Positions 36,890 to 45,462 of a DNA stretch of 64,000 bases are shown here, in pieces. This DNA is from Terrimesophilobacter sp963702165. GTDB taxonomy: Bacteria > Actinomycetota > Actinomycetes > Actinomycetales > Microbacteriaceae. Position numbers and translations under genes: made by a program. Location of the stretch: contig OY969722.1 in assembly GCA_963702165.1 (NCBI GenBank), positions 2,480,001-2,544,000 on the forward strand, written 5' to 3'. A model generated the notes under the pieces. It was not told where the DNA came from. It was given only the letters and a program-made list of their open reading frames with translations, and searched no databases. Position 1 is the stretch's first letter, and each line of letters opens with the position of its first letter.

Positions 36890-37915
36890 GTGACCGAAAC
36901 CATCCCCCTCAACCAGCGAATCCAGGCTCCGGATGCGCCGATCCCGGCATCCGGGAACGGCATCACGTGGCGCCCTGCCAGCATCGACGACCTCGACGCG
37001 ATCATGGTGTGCGAGCGCGCGATGAACGCCGTCGACCACCCGCACTACGTCACCAACCGTGAAGAGCTGGAAGAGGACTTCACGAGCTCGTGGGTCGACA
37101 TGGCCGCAGACTCGGTGCTCGCGCTCGAGGACTCCGGAGAGGTCGTCGCCTGGGGGTTCGTGACCGTCAGCCAAGGCCAGGAGACGGCGGTGCGTGTCAT
37201 CCTGCTGGGCGGCGTCCGGCCGGATCGGCGCGGTGAAGGTCTGGGACGTGCGCTCTTCGACTGGCAGGAGGCGCGATCGCGTCAGCTGCTCGCAGCGTCC
37301 GACAAGCCACTCCCCGGTGTGCTTGTGCTCTGGGCCGACGAGCGCGCCGAATCGACCATCCGACTCAGCCGACGTTTCGGCTTCGACATCGCCCGCTACT
37401 ACCTCGAGCTGCGCCGCGAACTCTCGGAGCCGATCGACCCCGCCCACCCGCTCGACGGATACCAGCTGGTGCAGTTCGACGCCTCACGCTCCGAGGACAC
37501 GCGGCTGGCGCGCAACGATTCCTTCCGTGACCACTGGGGCAGCCAGCCGGTCGTCGAGGAGGCGTGGACGAGCTTCCTTGGACGCTCGATCTTCCGCCCC
37601 GACCTGTCGTTCCTCGCCATTTCGCCTGACGGTGAGGTCGCGGGATTCGTGCTCAGCGAGGTCAGCGAGGAGGACTTCGAGCCGCAGGGATTCTCGTCCG
37701 CCTACATCGATCTCGTCGGCGTGCGGCGGGACCATCGCGGCAAGGGGATAGCGGCGGCGCTGCTCACGCGGGCACTCGAGGCGATCAGGGACGCCGGCCT
37801 TCAGAAGGCGGTGCTCGATGTCGACTCCGAGTCCCTGACCGGCGCGACCCGGCTCTACGAGAACGTCGGGTTCAGGCACGCCAACCGCAGCGTCGACCTG
37901 CGCAAGTCCTTCTAG
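36890..37915 (+). CDS. Tandem-GNAT acetyltransferase, substrate unknown
   Basis: 341 aa with two GNAT folds. The first spans about residues 25-170 with the acetyl-CoA loop in LGGVRPDRRGEGLGRALFDW; the second spans 185-340 with VGVRRDHRGKGIAAALLTRAL and the end motif ATRLYENVGFRHANRSVDL. Two-domain GNAT architecture resembles mycothiol synthase (MshD), but the substrate-binding blocks do not clearly match, so I do not assign it. GTG start 36890 lies only 12 bases past the rplQ terminator. Confidence 0.75.
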   Translation: MTETIPLNQRIQAPDAPIPASGNGITWRPASIDDLDAIMVCERAMNAVDHPHYVTNREELEEDFTSSWVDMAADSVLALEDSGEVVAWGFVTVSQGQETAVRVILLGGVRPDRRGEGLGRALFDWQEARSRQLLAASDKPLPGVLVLWADERAESTIRLSRRFGFDIARYYLELRRELSEPIDPAHPLDGYQLVQFDASRSEDTRLARNDSFRDHWGSQPVVEEAWTSFLGRSIFRPDLSFLAISPDGEVAGFVLSEVSEEDFEPQGFSSAYIDLVGVRRDHRGKGIAAALLTRALEAIRDAGLQKAVLDVDSESLTGATRLYENVGFRHANRSVDLRKSF

Positions 37916-37957
37916 CCGACCGCGAATACCCCTCGCCCGCGGCATCCGGGGGCAACG

Positions 37958-38036
37958 GAAATTGAAGGAGATCCCGTCAAAAACCGCCGTCTTGGCGACG
38001 GCTCGCCGCGAATCGGGGCGGATCTCCTTCATTTTC
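37958..38036. repeat. Intergenic palindrome 2 (shares sequence with palindrome 4)
   Basis: Arms gaaattgaaggagatcc (37958-37974) and ggatctccttcattttc (38020-38036): 17 bp, one mismatch, 45-base loop. It lies between two convergent genes and could act as a bidirectional terminator. The AAGGAGATC core and the following ATTTTCAGTGG are repeated at 55141-55246. Confidence 0.75.
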
Positions 38037-38042
38037 AGTGGG

Positions 38043-39911
38043 CTAGAGCGGGGTGGGCGCGAGCCCGAACTCGTTCGGGTCGAGCAGAGGCGGCAGTTCG
38101 GCGAGCCGCTGCAGCGCGTCCCGCACCGCCGCCGCGTAGACCTCGCCGCCACGCTGTCCCGGATGCACCTGGTCGCCGGCAAGCAGGTTCAGCTGGCTTG
38201 CGATCGCGCCGTGCCAGTTGGCGAGCTCGACGTCACGGTAGCGCTGTGCATAGAGCGCGAGAGTGCTGTTCACGTCGGGGATCCACCCGCGCGGCGCCTG
38301 CGCCGTCACGAGCACGAGCTGATGGTCGGCACCGAGCAGGTCGAGCACCGTGTCCAGCACCTCGTTATCGACGGGTCCGTTGGTCCCGAGGCCAAGGAGC
38401 ACCACCGGCCGCAGCTGGCCGGCATCCTTCAGTGCGCTGATGATCGCCGGCGCTGCCGAGAGTTGCCGAGATACCGCGGCATCGATGTGGATGCCGGGGA
38501 AGGCATTCTGCAGTTCGGGGGCCGATGCGAGCATGACCGAGTCGCCGATGGCGGTGATCTGCTCTCCGCCGGGAAGCTCAGCGGGCGCGGCGAACACCTG
38601 CGGTTCGGTCGGGGCAACCGGCCGCGGCTTCGGCGTGACTGCGAGGATGCCCGCCTCGATGCGCGCTTGCGCATCGCTGCGGCCGGGGTCGGCAGCAATC
38701 GCCGCAACGGATGCCGCGCCGCCGGTGAGGACGAGCGCGCCGGCGGCAACGATCGCGACCGGACGCCATCCGGGGACTCGCACCGCGTGAGCCCAGCCGC
38801 GCACCACCGCGCGGAAGCCGCGCTGGCGGATCGGCTGCTCGATGAAGCGGTGCGACAGCGCCGCGGCGACGACCGTGATCGCCAGCGCGATGCCGCCGAG
38901 CGCCCAGCCGCTTGCCCCGAACCGCGGCCAGGATGGGTAGGCGGCGAGCAGCAGAACGAACACCGGCCAGTGCCACAGGTACAGGCCATACGAGCGCTCG
39001 CCGATCCACTTGAGCGGCTGCACGTCGAGGAGGCGGCCGAGCAGTGAGCCCGGCGTGATGCCGCCGGCGATGGCCACCGCGCTCAGCACCGACACGACGA
39101 CCAACCCGCCCTGATAGGCGAGCGGGTCGTCGGATGGCATGAGTGCGGCCAGCGCGACGAGCCCGCCGATCGCGCCCAGCCCCAGGATCGGCAGCCCAAT
39201 CCGGACCGGGCGCCGCAGCGCATCCGGCGACGGCAGCGCCTGCCAGACGAGCGCGAGCAGCGCGCCGATAGTGAGACCGAAGCTGTGCGTGTCGGTGCCG
39301 AAGTACACGCGTGTCGCGTCATCGCCCGGAAGGAAGAGCGCGCTCATCCCGATGGCGGATGCGACGGTCAGGATCGCGACGGCGGCCAGGCGCACCGGGC
39401 GGTTCGGTACCAGCAGGAGGCCCAGCACCAGGAGCGGCCAGATCAGGTAGAACTGCTCCTCCACCGCAAGCGACCACAGGTTCCGGAACAGTTCGGGAGA
39501 GGTCTCGTCGAAGTAGCTGCTTCCGCCGGCGATCGCGAGCCAGTTGCTGCTGAACGTCGCGGCGCCGAGCACCTGCCTGCCCAGGTTGACGAGCACGTCG
39601 CCGCCGATGAGCAGTGCGACGCTGCAGCAGGCGAGTACCAGCACGCCGATCGCTGGCAGCAGCCGTCTGGCGCGCCTGACCCAGAACTTGCCGAGCGCGA
39701 TCCGGCCGTTCGCCGCGTGCTCACGCAACAGCAGCGCGGTGATCAGGAATCCGCTGATGACGAAGAAGATGTCCACGCCGAGATAACCGCCGATGCCGTA
39801 CCCCGGGCTCAGGTGGTAGAAGATGACGGCGAGCACGGCAAACGCGCGCAGGCCGTCAAGTCCGGCGAAGCGCGATGGGGGTGGGGAGGTGGAAGAAGGG
39901 CTGGTAGTCAT
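38043..39911 (-). CDS. OafA/YrhL-type membrane acyltransferase with C-terminal SGNH domain
   Basis: 622 aa. Residues ~12-355 are an acyltransferase-3 domain with ten or more membrane helices, the start RFAGLDGLRAFAVLAVIFYHL with its conserved Arg and His, and the block VDIFFVISGFLITALLL. Residues ~440-615 form an SGNH-hydrolase-like extracytoplasmic domain with AIGDSVMLAS (Ser), GLGTNGPV (Gly, Asn) and a C-terminal DQVHPGQRG (Asp, His). This is the layout of O-acetyltransferases acting on cell-surface polysaccharide or peptidoglycan; the substrate is unknown. ATG 39911 is preferred to GTG 39941 because AGGA lies 5 bases upstream and the GGAGGAGGG motif lies inside the longer version. Confidence 0.85.
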   Translation of the reverse strand: MTTSPSSTSPPPSRFAGLDGLRAFAVLAVIFYHLSPGYGIGGYLGVDIFFVISGFLITALLLREHAANGRIALGKFWVRRARRLLPAIGVLVLACCSVALLIGGDVLVNLGRQVLGAATFSSNWLAIAGGSSYFDETSPELFRNLWSLAVEEQFYLIWPLLVLGLLLVPNRPVRLAAVAILTVASAIGMSALFLPGDDATRVYFGTDTHSFGLTIGALLALVWQALPSPDALRRPVRIGLPILGLGAIGGLVALAALMPSDDPLAYQGGLVVVSVLSAVAIAGGITPGSLLGRLLDVQPLKWIGERSYGLYLWHWPVFVLLLAAYPSWPRFGASGWALGGIALAITVVAAALSHRFIEQPIRQRGFRAVVRGWAHAVRVPGWRPVAIVAAGALVLTGGAASVAAIAADPGRSDAQARIEAGILAVTPKPRPVAPTEPQVFAAPAELPGGEQITAIGDSVMLASAPELQNAFPGIHIDAAVSRQLSAAPAIISALKDAGQLRPVVLLGLGTNGPVDNEVLDTVLDLLGADHQLVLVTAQAPRGWIPDVNSTLALYAQRYRDVELANWHGAIASQLNLLAGDQVHPGQRGGEVYAAAVRDALQRLAELPPLLDPNEFGLAPTPL

Positions 39912-39996
39912 CAGGTTCCTATTCGATGTTCCCTCCTCCACGCGGGCTGGTCAAACTGGGCGGCGGCGATTCAAGACACCTGAATAGACTCTGGGC

Positions 39997-40932
39997 GTGA
40001 GCATGCCAGAGCCCGGAACCGTCAGCGGCGACCTGACGCGGGTGCGGCTCGATCTCGCATACGACGGCACCGATTTCCGGGGCTGGTCCCGCCAGCCGGG
40101 CCTGCGCACGGTGCAGGGAGTGCTCGAGGATGCGCTGGCGACCGTGTTCTCCCGGCACCCACCGGCGCCACTGCTCACGGTGGCGGGGAGAACGGATGCC
40201 GGGGTGCACGCGCTTGGCCAGGTCGCGCACCTGGATCTGACGCCGGGCCAGCTCGGCAGCCTCAGTCGTCCGGCGCGCGGGCGAACCGCCGACCCTCGGC
40301 AGCACGGTCCGCAGATCCTCGCGCGCCGATTGAACGGCATCCTGGGTCCCGCCTCCGACGTGGTGCTGCATCGCTCAAGTGTCGCGCCGCCCGGCTTCGA
40401 CGCTCGCTTTTCCGCGGTGTGGCGACGCTACGAATACCGGATCGACGATGCGCAGATCGCGCGCAATCCGCTTCAGCGCGCGTTCACGCTCTGGCACCCC
40501 ACACACCTTGACGAGCACCGGATGGACCGAGCAGCACGCTCGCTCACCGGACTGCACGACTGGGCCGCCTACTGCAAGCCGCGTGAGGGAGCGACCACCA
40601 TCCGCACGCTGCAGGACTTCCGCTGGCGGCGCGACCCGGATGGCGTGCTCGTCGCAAGCCTCGAGGCTGACGCCTTCTGCCACAGCATGGTGCGCGCGCT
40701 GGTCGGCGCGTGCGTCGCGGTCGGCGCCGGAACGCTGGATCCCGAGCGGCTCGCAGGCATCCGCGACGAGCGGATGCGCACCAGCGAATTCATCGTCGCC
40801 GCGGCGCGCGGGCTCACCCTGCTAGAGGTCGGCTACCCCGACGACGTCGAACTCGAGGCGCGTGCGGCGCAGACCCGCGCTCGCCGCGAGCCGATCGCGT
40901 TTGACCGGCCCGGTTCCGTCGACTATTCTTGA
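39997..40932 (+). CDS. truA: tRNA pseudouridine(38-40) synthase TruA
   Basis: Modifies positions 38-40 of tRNA anticodon arms. 311 aa. The catalytic Asp is in AGRTDAGVHALGQ (about residue 67); RVRLDLAYDGTDFRGWSRQPG and SFCHSMVR-type (DAFCHSMVRALVG) blocks are present. An insert of ~20 residues (SLSRPARGRTADPRQHG) follows the catalytic loop, seen in other actinobacteria. GTG 39997 or ATG 40003 could start it. Its 3' end contains the rplM promoter. Confidence 0.93.
   Translation: MSMPEPGTVSGDLTRVRLDLAYDGTDFRGWSRQPGLRTVQGVLEDALATVFSRHPPAPLLTVAGRTDAGVHALGQVAHLDLTPGQLGSLSRPARGRTADPRQHGPQILARRLNGILGPASDVVLHRSSVAPPGFDARFSAVWRRYEYRIDDAQIARNPLQRAFTLWHPTHLDEHRMDRAARSLTGLHDWAAYCKPREGATTIRTLQDFRWRRDPDGVLVASLEADAFCHSMVRALVGACVAVGAGTLDPERLAGIRDERMRTSEFIVAAARGLTLLEVGYPDDVELEARAAQTRARREPIAFDRPGSVDYS
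40901..40929 (+). promoter_or_regulatory. Promoter of rplM-rpsI inside the truA 3' end
   Basis: TTGACC (40901-40906), 17-base spacer, TATTCT (40924-40929). Both hexamers and the spacing equal the rpsL promoter. It leaves a ~130-base leader before rplM. Confidence 0.75.
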
Positions 40933-41065
40933 CCCTTGGTGTTCGCACGACTGCTGCACCCGAAGTTGAGCCCTCCACCGGAAGTGTTCCGCGCGTCTCT
41001 CGCACAGAACAGCCACGGAGTGGGATTCACGAACGACTCCCTTCGATCAGAAAGCGGTATTCGCT

Positions 41066-41512
41066 GTGACGCGTACCTATTCGCCCAAGCCGGCTGACAT
41101 CCAGCGCGACTGGCTCATCGTCGACGCGACCGATGTCGTCCTCGGCCGTCTCGCCAGCCACGTCGCAACCCTCCTGCGCGGCAAGCACAAGGCATCCTTC
41201 GCTCCTCACATGGACATGGGTGACTTCGTGATCGTCGTGAACGCGGACAAGGTCGCGCTCACCGGCTCCAAGCTCGAGAAGAAGAAGGCATACCGCCACT
41301 CGGGTTACCCCGGCGGCCTCACCGCCACCAGCTACTCGGAGCTGCTCGAGAAGAACCCGGCTCGCGCCGTCGAGAAGGCGGTGCGCGGGATGCTTCCCAA
41401 GAACTCGATCGGCCGTGCCCAGTTCGGCAAGCTCAAGGTGTACGCAGGCCCGGAGCACCCGCACGCTGCTCAGCAGCCCAAGCCGTACACCCTCACCCAG
41501 GTCGCGCAGTAA
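41066..41512 (+). CDS. rplM: 50S ribosomal protein L13
   Basis: Early large-subunit assembly protein, 148 aa. MTRTYSPKPADIQRDWLIVDATDVVLGRLAS start (GTG 41066) and GMLPKNSIGRAQFGKLKVYAG block are diagnostic. Co-transcribed with rpsI, 28 bases downstream. Confidence 0.97.
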   Translation: MTRTYSPKPADIQRDWLIVDATDVVLGRLASHVATLLRGKHKASFAPHMDMGDFVIVVNADKVALTGSKLEKKKAYRHSGYPGGLTATSYSELLEKNPARAVEKAVRGMLPKNSIGRAQFGKLKVYAGPEHPHAAQQPKPYTLTQVAQ

Positions 41513-41540
41513 CGCCGACGAGCAAATAAGGACTTTGACA

Positions 41541-42038
41541 ATGGCGAAGATCGCAGATTCCATCGAGACCACACCGGAAGAGGCTGTCAGCAGCTTCTCC
41601 ACCGAGACCCCGGCCGAGGCTGCCCCGGCAACCCCGCGCGCGGTGCTGAACGTTTCCGGCCAGGCAGTCGGCCGCCGCAAGCAGGCCATCGCCCGCGTGC
41701 GGCTCGTTCCCGGCAGCGGCACGTTCACCGTGAACGGCCGTCCGCTTGAGGACTACTTCCCCAACAAGCTGCACCAGCAGCTCATCAACGACCCGTTCAA
41801 GGTGCTCGACCTTCTCGGCAGCTACGACGTGGTCGCACGCATCACCGGCGGTGGCCCCTCCGGCCAGGCCGGCGCGCTGCGCCTCGGCATCGCTCGCGCG
41901 CTCAACGAGATCGACCGCGAGAACAACCGCCCGACCCTTAAGAAGGCCGGATTCCTCAGCCGCGACGCGCGCGTCATCGAGCGCAAGAAGGCCGGTCTGA
42001 AGAAGGCGCGCAAGGCTCCTCAGTTCTCGAAGCGCTAA
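41541..42038 (+). CDS. rpsI: 30S ribosomal protein S9
   Basis: P-site protein, 165 aa. The S9 fold starts near residue 36 (VSGQAVGRRKQAIARVRLVPG) and ends with the universal ARKAPQFSKR tail that touches P-site tRNA. The first ~35 residues are a Glu/Pro/Ala-rich extension. ATG 41541 fits the family in this lineage and is preceded by AAGGAC. Confidence 0.96.
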   Translation: MAKIADSIETTPEEAVSSFSTETPAEAAPATPRAVLNVSGQAVGRRKQAIARVRLVPGSGTFTVNGRPLEDYFPNKLHQQLINDPFKVLDLLGSYDVVARITGGGPSGQAGALRLGIARALNEIDRENNRPTLKKAGFLSRDARVIERKKAGLKKARKAPQFSKR

Positions 42039-42055
42039 AGCTGCCGGCAGCGCAA

Positions 42056-43417
42056 ATGCCACGGCTTTTCGGCACAGACGGGGTCCGGGGTCTCGCCAAC
42101 GAGACCCTCACCGTCGAGCTTTCGCTCGGCCTCGCGCAGGCTGCTGCGGTCGTGCTCGGCCAGGGACGACACGCTGACGGTCGGCGCGCCTCGGGGCGCC
42201 GACCGGTTGCGGTGCTTGCACGCGATCCGCGCGTTTCGGGCGAGTTCATCTCGTCGGCGATCGCCGCTGGTCTGGCGAGCTCCGGCGTCGACGTGCTCGA
42301 CGCGGGCGTCATCCCGACCCCTGGGGCCGCGTTCCTGGTGGCCGACAGCAACGCCGACTTCGGTGTCATGGTCTCGGCGTCGCACAACCCGGCGCCAGAC
42401 AACGGCATCAAGTTCTTCGCCGCCGGCGGACGCAAGCTGCCAGATGAGGTCGAAGACCGGATCGAGGCGGCACTCGCATCATCGCCGCTTGCTCCACGCG
42501 GATCTGAGGTCGGTCGCATCCGTCGCTTCGCCGACGCCGAGGATCGCTACCTTGTGCACCTGCTCGGAACCCTGCCGAACCGGCTGGACGGAATCCACGT
42601 CGTACTGGACTGCGCCAACGGCGCCGCGGCGGGAGTGTCGCCGGATGCCTTCAGCAACGCCGGCGCGAAAGTCACCGTGATTGGTGCTGACCCGGACGGC
42701 GTCAACATCAACGACGGTGTCGGCTCCACCCACCTCGACCAGCTGGCCAGGGCGGTCCTCGAGCACGGCGCCGACGTCGGCATCGCCCACGACGGTGACG
42801 CCGACCGTTGCCTCGCGATCGACCACGCCGGCAATGTCGTCGATGGCGACCAGATCATGGCGATCCTGGCTCTGTCGATGAAGCAGCACGGTCTGCTCGT
42901 CGAGGACACGCTCGTCGCGACCGTGATGAGCAACCTCGGCCTCCGCATCGCGATGGAGGAGCACGGCGTCCACCTGATCGAGACCAAGGTCGGCGACCGC
43001 TACGTCCTCGAGGCCCTCAACGAGAAGCACCTGAGTCTGGGCGGCGAACAGTCCGGCCACGTCATCATGACCAAGTACGCCACGACCGGTGACGGCATCC
43101 TGACCGGACTGCAGCTGCTGGCCGTGATGGCCGCGACCAACAAGCCGCTGGCGGAACTCGCTTCGGTCATGACGGTGTACCCGCAGGTCATGGTCAACGT
43201 CAAAGATGTGCGCCACCACGATCTGCACGCCGACGATCACATCGCGTCGGAGGTCCAGAGGGTGCAAGAGGCTCTCGGCGACACCGGTCGCATCCTGTTG
43301 CGCCCGTCCGGCACCGAACCGCTCGTTCGCGTCATGGTCGAAGCGTCCGAGCACGTCGTCGCCCAGCGCATCGCCGACGAGATCGCGGCGGTCGTGCGCG
43401 AGCGTCTAGCTAACTGA
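42056..43417 (+). CDS. glmM: Phosphoglucosamine mutase
   Basis: Converts glucosamine-6-P to glucosamine-1-P for peptidoglycan UDP-GlcNAc synthesis. 453 aa. Catalytic Ser in VMVSASHNPAPDNGIKFF, metal loop AHDGDADRCLAIDH, sugar loop GGEQSGHVI and phosphate loop RPSGTEPLVRVMVE. 17 bases after rpsI, probably co-transcribed. Its end overlaps the convergent DUF4383 gene by 12 bases. Works in the same pathway as glmS at 46.5 kb. Confidence 0.96.
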   Translation: MPRLFGTDGVRGLANETLTVELSLGLAQAAAVVLGQGRHADGRRASGRRPVAVLARDPRVSGEFISSAIAAGLASSGVDVLDAGVIPTPGAAFLVADSNADFGVMVSASHNPAPDNGIKFFAAGGRKLPDEVEDRIEAALASSPLAPRGSEVGRIRRFADAEDRYLVHLLGTLPNRLDGIHVVLDCANGAAAGVSPDAFSNAGAKVTVIGADPDGVNINDGVGSTHLDQLARAVLEHGADVGIAHDGDADRCLAIDHAGNVVDGDQIMAILALSMKQHGLLVEDTLVATVMSNLGLRIAMEEHGVHLIETKVGDRYVLEALNEKHLSLGGEQSGHVIMTKYATTGDGILTGLQLLAVMAATNKPLAELASVMTVYPQVMVNVKDVRHHDLHADDHIASEVQRVQEALGDTGRILLRPSGTEPLVRVMVEASEHVVAQRIADEIAAVVRERLAN

Positions 43418-43891
43418 CCCTTCCGCGGTCCGGTTCGGCATGCGCCGGCTGAGGAGCACGCCGAGAAGGATCATCCCGATCCCGAGGATCAGGTGCAGCC
43501 AGTCGTCTGCGGCGTTCATCGGCACGAAGTTGGCAGCTGAAGCCTCGTCCACGATGAGGCCGTAGAGCCAGAGCACCAGGTAGATCACGCCACCGACGAT
43601 CAGGTACCAACGCGACCACGCCCACCGGGCGGCCAGCCACACGCCGGCGATGCCGAACAGCAGGTGCACGAGGTTGTGGAAGATCGACACCTGGAAGATG
43701 CCAAGCAGCATCGCCTCCGATTCGTGGCCAGCGAACGTCATCGTTTCGATGTTGGTGGTCACGCCGGGGATGAACCCCAAAATGCCCACCACCAGGAAGA
43801 CGATTCCGACCACGAGCGTGGCCTTCTGGAGTGTTGTCTCCGCGTAGCGATCCGTCGGATTGTTCGCGCCGCGTGCCGACTCTGTAGCCAT
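43406..43891 (-). CDS. DUF4383 four-helix membrane protein
   Basis: 161 aa from ATG 43891 (ribosome site GGAGAG directly upstream; the in-frame extension to 44065 lacks one and runs into the P450 leader). Four hydrophobic segments: LVVGIVFLVVGILGFIPG, IFHNLVHLLFGIAGVWLAA, YLIVGGVIYLVLWLYGLI and WLHLILGIGMILLGVLL, with the HNxVH and WLHxxLGI motifs typical of DUF4383. Function unknown. Tail-to-tail overlap with glmM, and divergent from the P450. Confidence 0.82.
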   Translation of the reverse strand: MATESARGANNPTDRYAETTLQKATLVVGIVFLVVGILGFIPGVTTNIETMTFAGHESEAMLLGIFQVSIFHNLVHLLFGIAGVWLAARWAWSRWYLIVGGVIYLVLWLYGLIVDEASAANFVPMNAADDWLHLILGIGMILLGVLLSRRMPNRTAEGSVS

Positions 43892-44055
43892 GTTTCTCTC
43901 CGTTTCATCATTGAAATGTGTGACATGAACTTGCTTGTCGGTCCCTCTTGCGGCACACGCTTGCACCGCCGAATTGTGGTCATCTGTGTGGGGGCTGAGC
44001 GGTGACTGTGGGGGCCCAGCGAGAGCCGCGCGCTCCCAGTGCCGGTGGAGGCGCG

Positions 44056-45318
44056 ATGGCGACACTGGGGCTCATGGCGGTGGACGGTGCGGCGCGACAG
44101 AACGGGATTCCGGGGCTGCCCACGCCCGATTCGTCGCTCGGGTTCTTGCGCGACGGCTACCTGTTCGGCACCCGAAGGTTCGAGCGTGTCCGCGGGGACG
44201 CCTTCCGCACCCGGCTCCTCGGACAGCCCGTCACCGTCATGCGGGGGGCGGATGCGGCGCGCACGTTCTACGAGGGAGGCCGGTTCGGGCGCGAACGTGC
44301 CATGCCGGCATCCGTGCTCCATCTGCTGCAGGACGACGGCAGCGTGCAAAGCCTGGATGGCACCGCGCACCTCGAGCGCAAGAGGCTGTTCCTCGAGCAG
44401 TTGAGCACGACGGAGAGCCTCGAGCGCGCACGCCGCCTGCTGGTGGAGGAGTGGCCGGCCATCGCCGGCGACCACGTGGTGCTCTATGAGCGCATCAACA
44501 TGGTGCTCACCAGGGTGGCGCTGCGCTGGGTCGGCATCAACCCCGACCGGGTGGACCTGCCTGCCCTGACGACGCAGCTGACCGCCATGATCGAGAACGC
44601 CGGCCGGTTCGGACCGGAGAACTGGGCCGCCCGCACCATGCGGCGCAGCACCGAGGCGTGGGCGAGACGCGTCGTCGCAGCCGAGCGCACCGCACTGACC
44701 GGACACGACACCATCCTTGGACGCATCAGCTCGTACACAGAGGACGGTGACGTGCTGAGCCCGGAGGTCGCTGCCGTCGAACTGCTGAATGTGCTCAGGC
44801 CAACCGTCGCGATCGGGCGGTACATCGTGTTCGCGGCACTCGCGCTGCACCGGCGACCCGGCTGGAGGCGGGCGTTCGCAAGCGGCGAGCTTGACCGCAT
44901 CCGTGGATTCGTCGATGAGGTCAGGCGGTTCTACCCGTTCTTCCCGGTGATCGGGGGCCGTGCGTTGAGGGGGTTCACCTGGCATGGCCATGACTTCCGC
45001 ACCGGCGACTGGGTGCTGCTCGACCTGTACGGCACCAACCACGACGAGCGGCTGTGGCCGGATGCCGGCAGGTTCCAGCCGAAGCGGTTCGACTCGTTCA
45101 ACGGCGACCGCAACGCGCTCATCCCGCAAGGCGGAGGCGAGCAGGAGACCGGCCACCGTTGCCCGGGGGAGCAGGCGACCATCGACCTCATGGAGCAGGC
45201 GGTGGTGCTGCTCGCCACGACCCACTACCGGGTGCCCGAGCAGGACCTCAGGGTGAGCCTGCGGCACTTCCCGGCGCTGCCAGAAAGCGGCTTCATCATG
45301 GAAGGGGTGCGGGCATAA
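44056..45318 (+). CDS. Cytochrome P450 of the CYP152 (fatty-acid peroxygenase) type
   Basis: 420 aa from ATG 44056 (GGAGG at 44047-44051; a GTG at 44002 gives 18 extra residues without clear ribosome site). The haem loop is IPQGGGEQETGHRCPGE with the proximal Cys, the CYP152 form. The I-helix lacks the usual acid-Thr pair and carries ELLNVLRPTVAIGRY, in which Arg-Pro corresponds to the pair that binds the fatty-acid carboxylate in P450-BSbeta and SPalpha. K-helix ExxR is EVRRF-like. Members use H2O2 directly, so no redox partner is needed, and none is adjacent. Substrate and chemistry (hydroxylation or decarboxylation) are not determined. Confidence 0.88.
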   Translation: MATLGLMAVDGAARQNGIPGLPTPDSSLGFLRDGYLFGTRRFERVRGDAFRTRLLGQPVTVMRGADAARTFYEGGRFGRERAMPASVLHLLQDDGSVQSLDGTAHLERKRLFLEQLSTTESLERARRLLVEEWPAIAGDHVVLYERINMVLTRVALRWVGINPDRVDLPALTTQLTAMIENAGRFGPENWAARTMRRSTEAWARRVVAAERTALTGHDTILGRISSYTEDGDVLSPEVAAVELLNVLRPTVAIGRYIVFAALALHRRPGWRRAFASGELDRIRGFVDEVRRFYPFFPVIGGRALRGFTWHGHDFRTGDWVLLDLYGTNHDERLWPDAGRFQPKRFDSFNGDRNALIPQGGGEQETGHRCPGEQATIDLMEQAVVLLATTHYRVPEQDLRVSLRHFPALPESGFIMEGVRA

Positions 45319-45341
45319 GCAGCCGTCGCCTCGACCGGCTA

Positions 45342-45456
45342 CCACCCCCGGTTATGCAGGACTTTCGCCGCTTTTCCGGGTCGTCTATTGGCCACTGAGC
45401 CCGTTTGCCTTCGGATGTCCTGCACAACAAGGAATGTCCTGCACAACAGGGGGTGG
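45342..45456. repeat. Intergenic palindrome 3 with internal direct repeat
   Basis: Arms at 45342-45362 and 45436-45456, 21 bp with 2 mismatches (core tatgcaggac/gtcctgcaca), loop 73 bases. ATGTCCTGCACAACA occurs twice as a direct repeat (45415-45429 and 45434-45448), so the right arm is duplicated. It lies between the convergent P450 and coaA genes. Confidence 0.75.
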
Positions 45457-45462
45457 CGGGGA

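Noticed and set aside
36890..37915. Mycothiol synthase MshD
   Set aside because: The two-GNAT layout fits, but the specific MshD motifs were not recognised, so I left the substrate open.
43892..44065. Longer start for the DUF4383 protein
   Set aside because: The extra 58 residues lack hydrophobic or conserved character, whereas ATG 43891 has a clear ribosome site.
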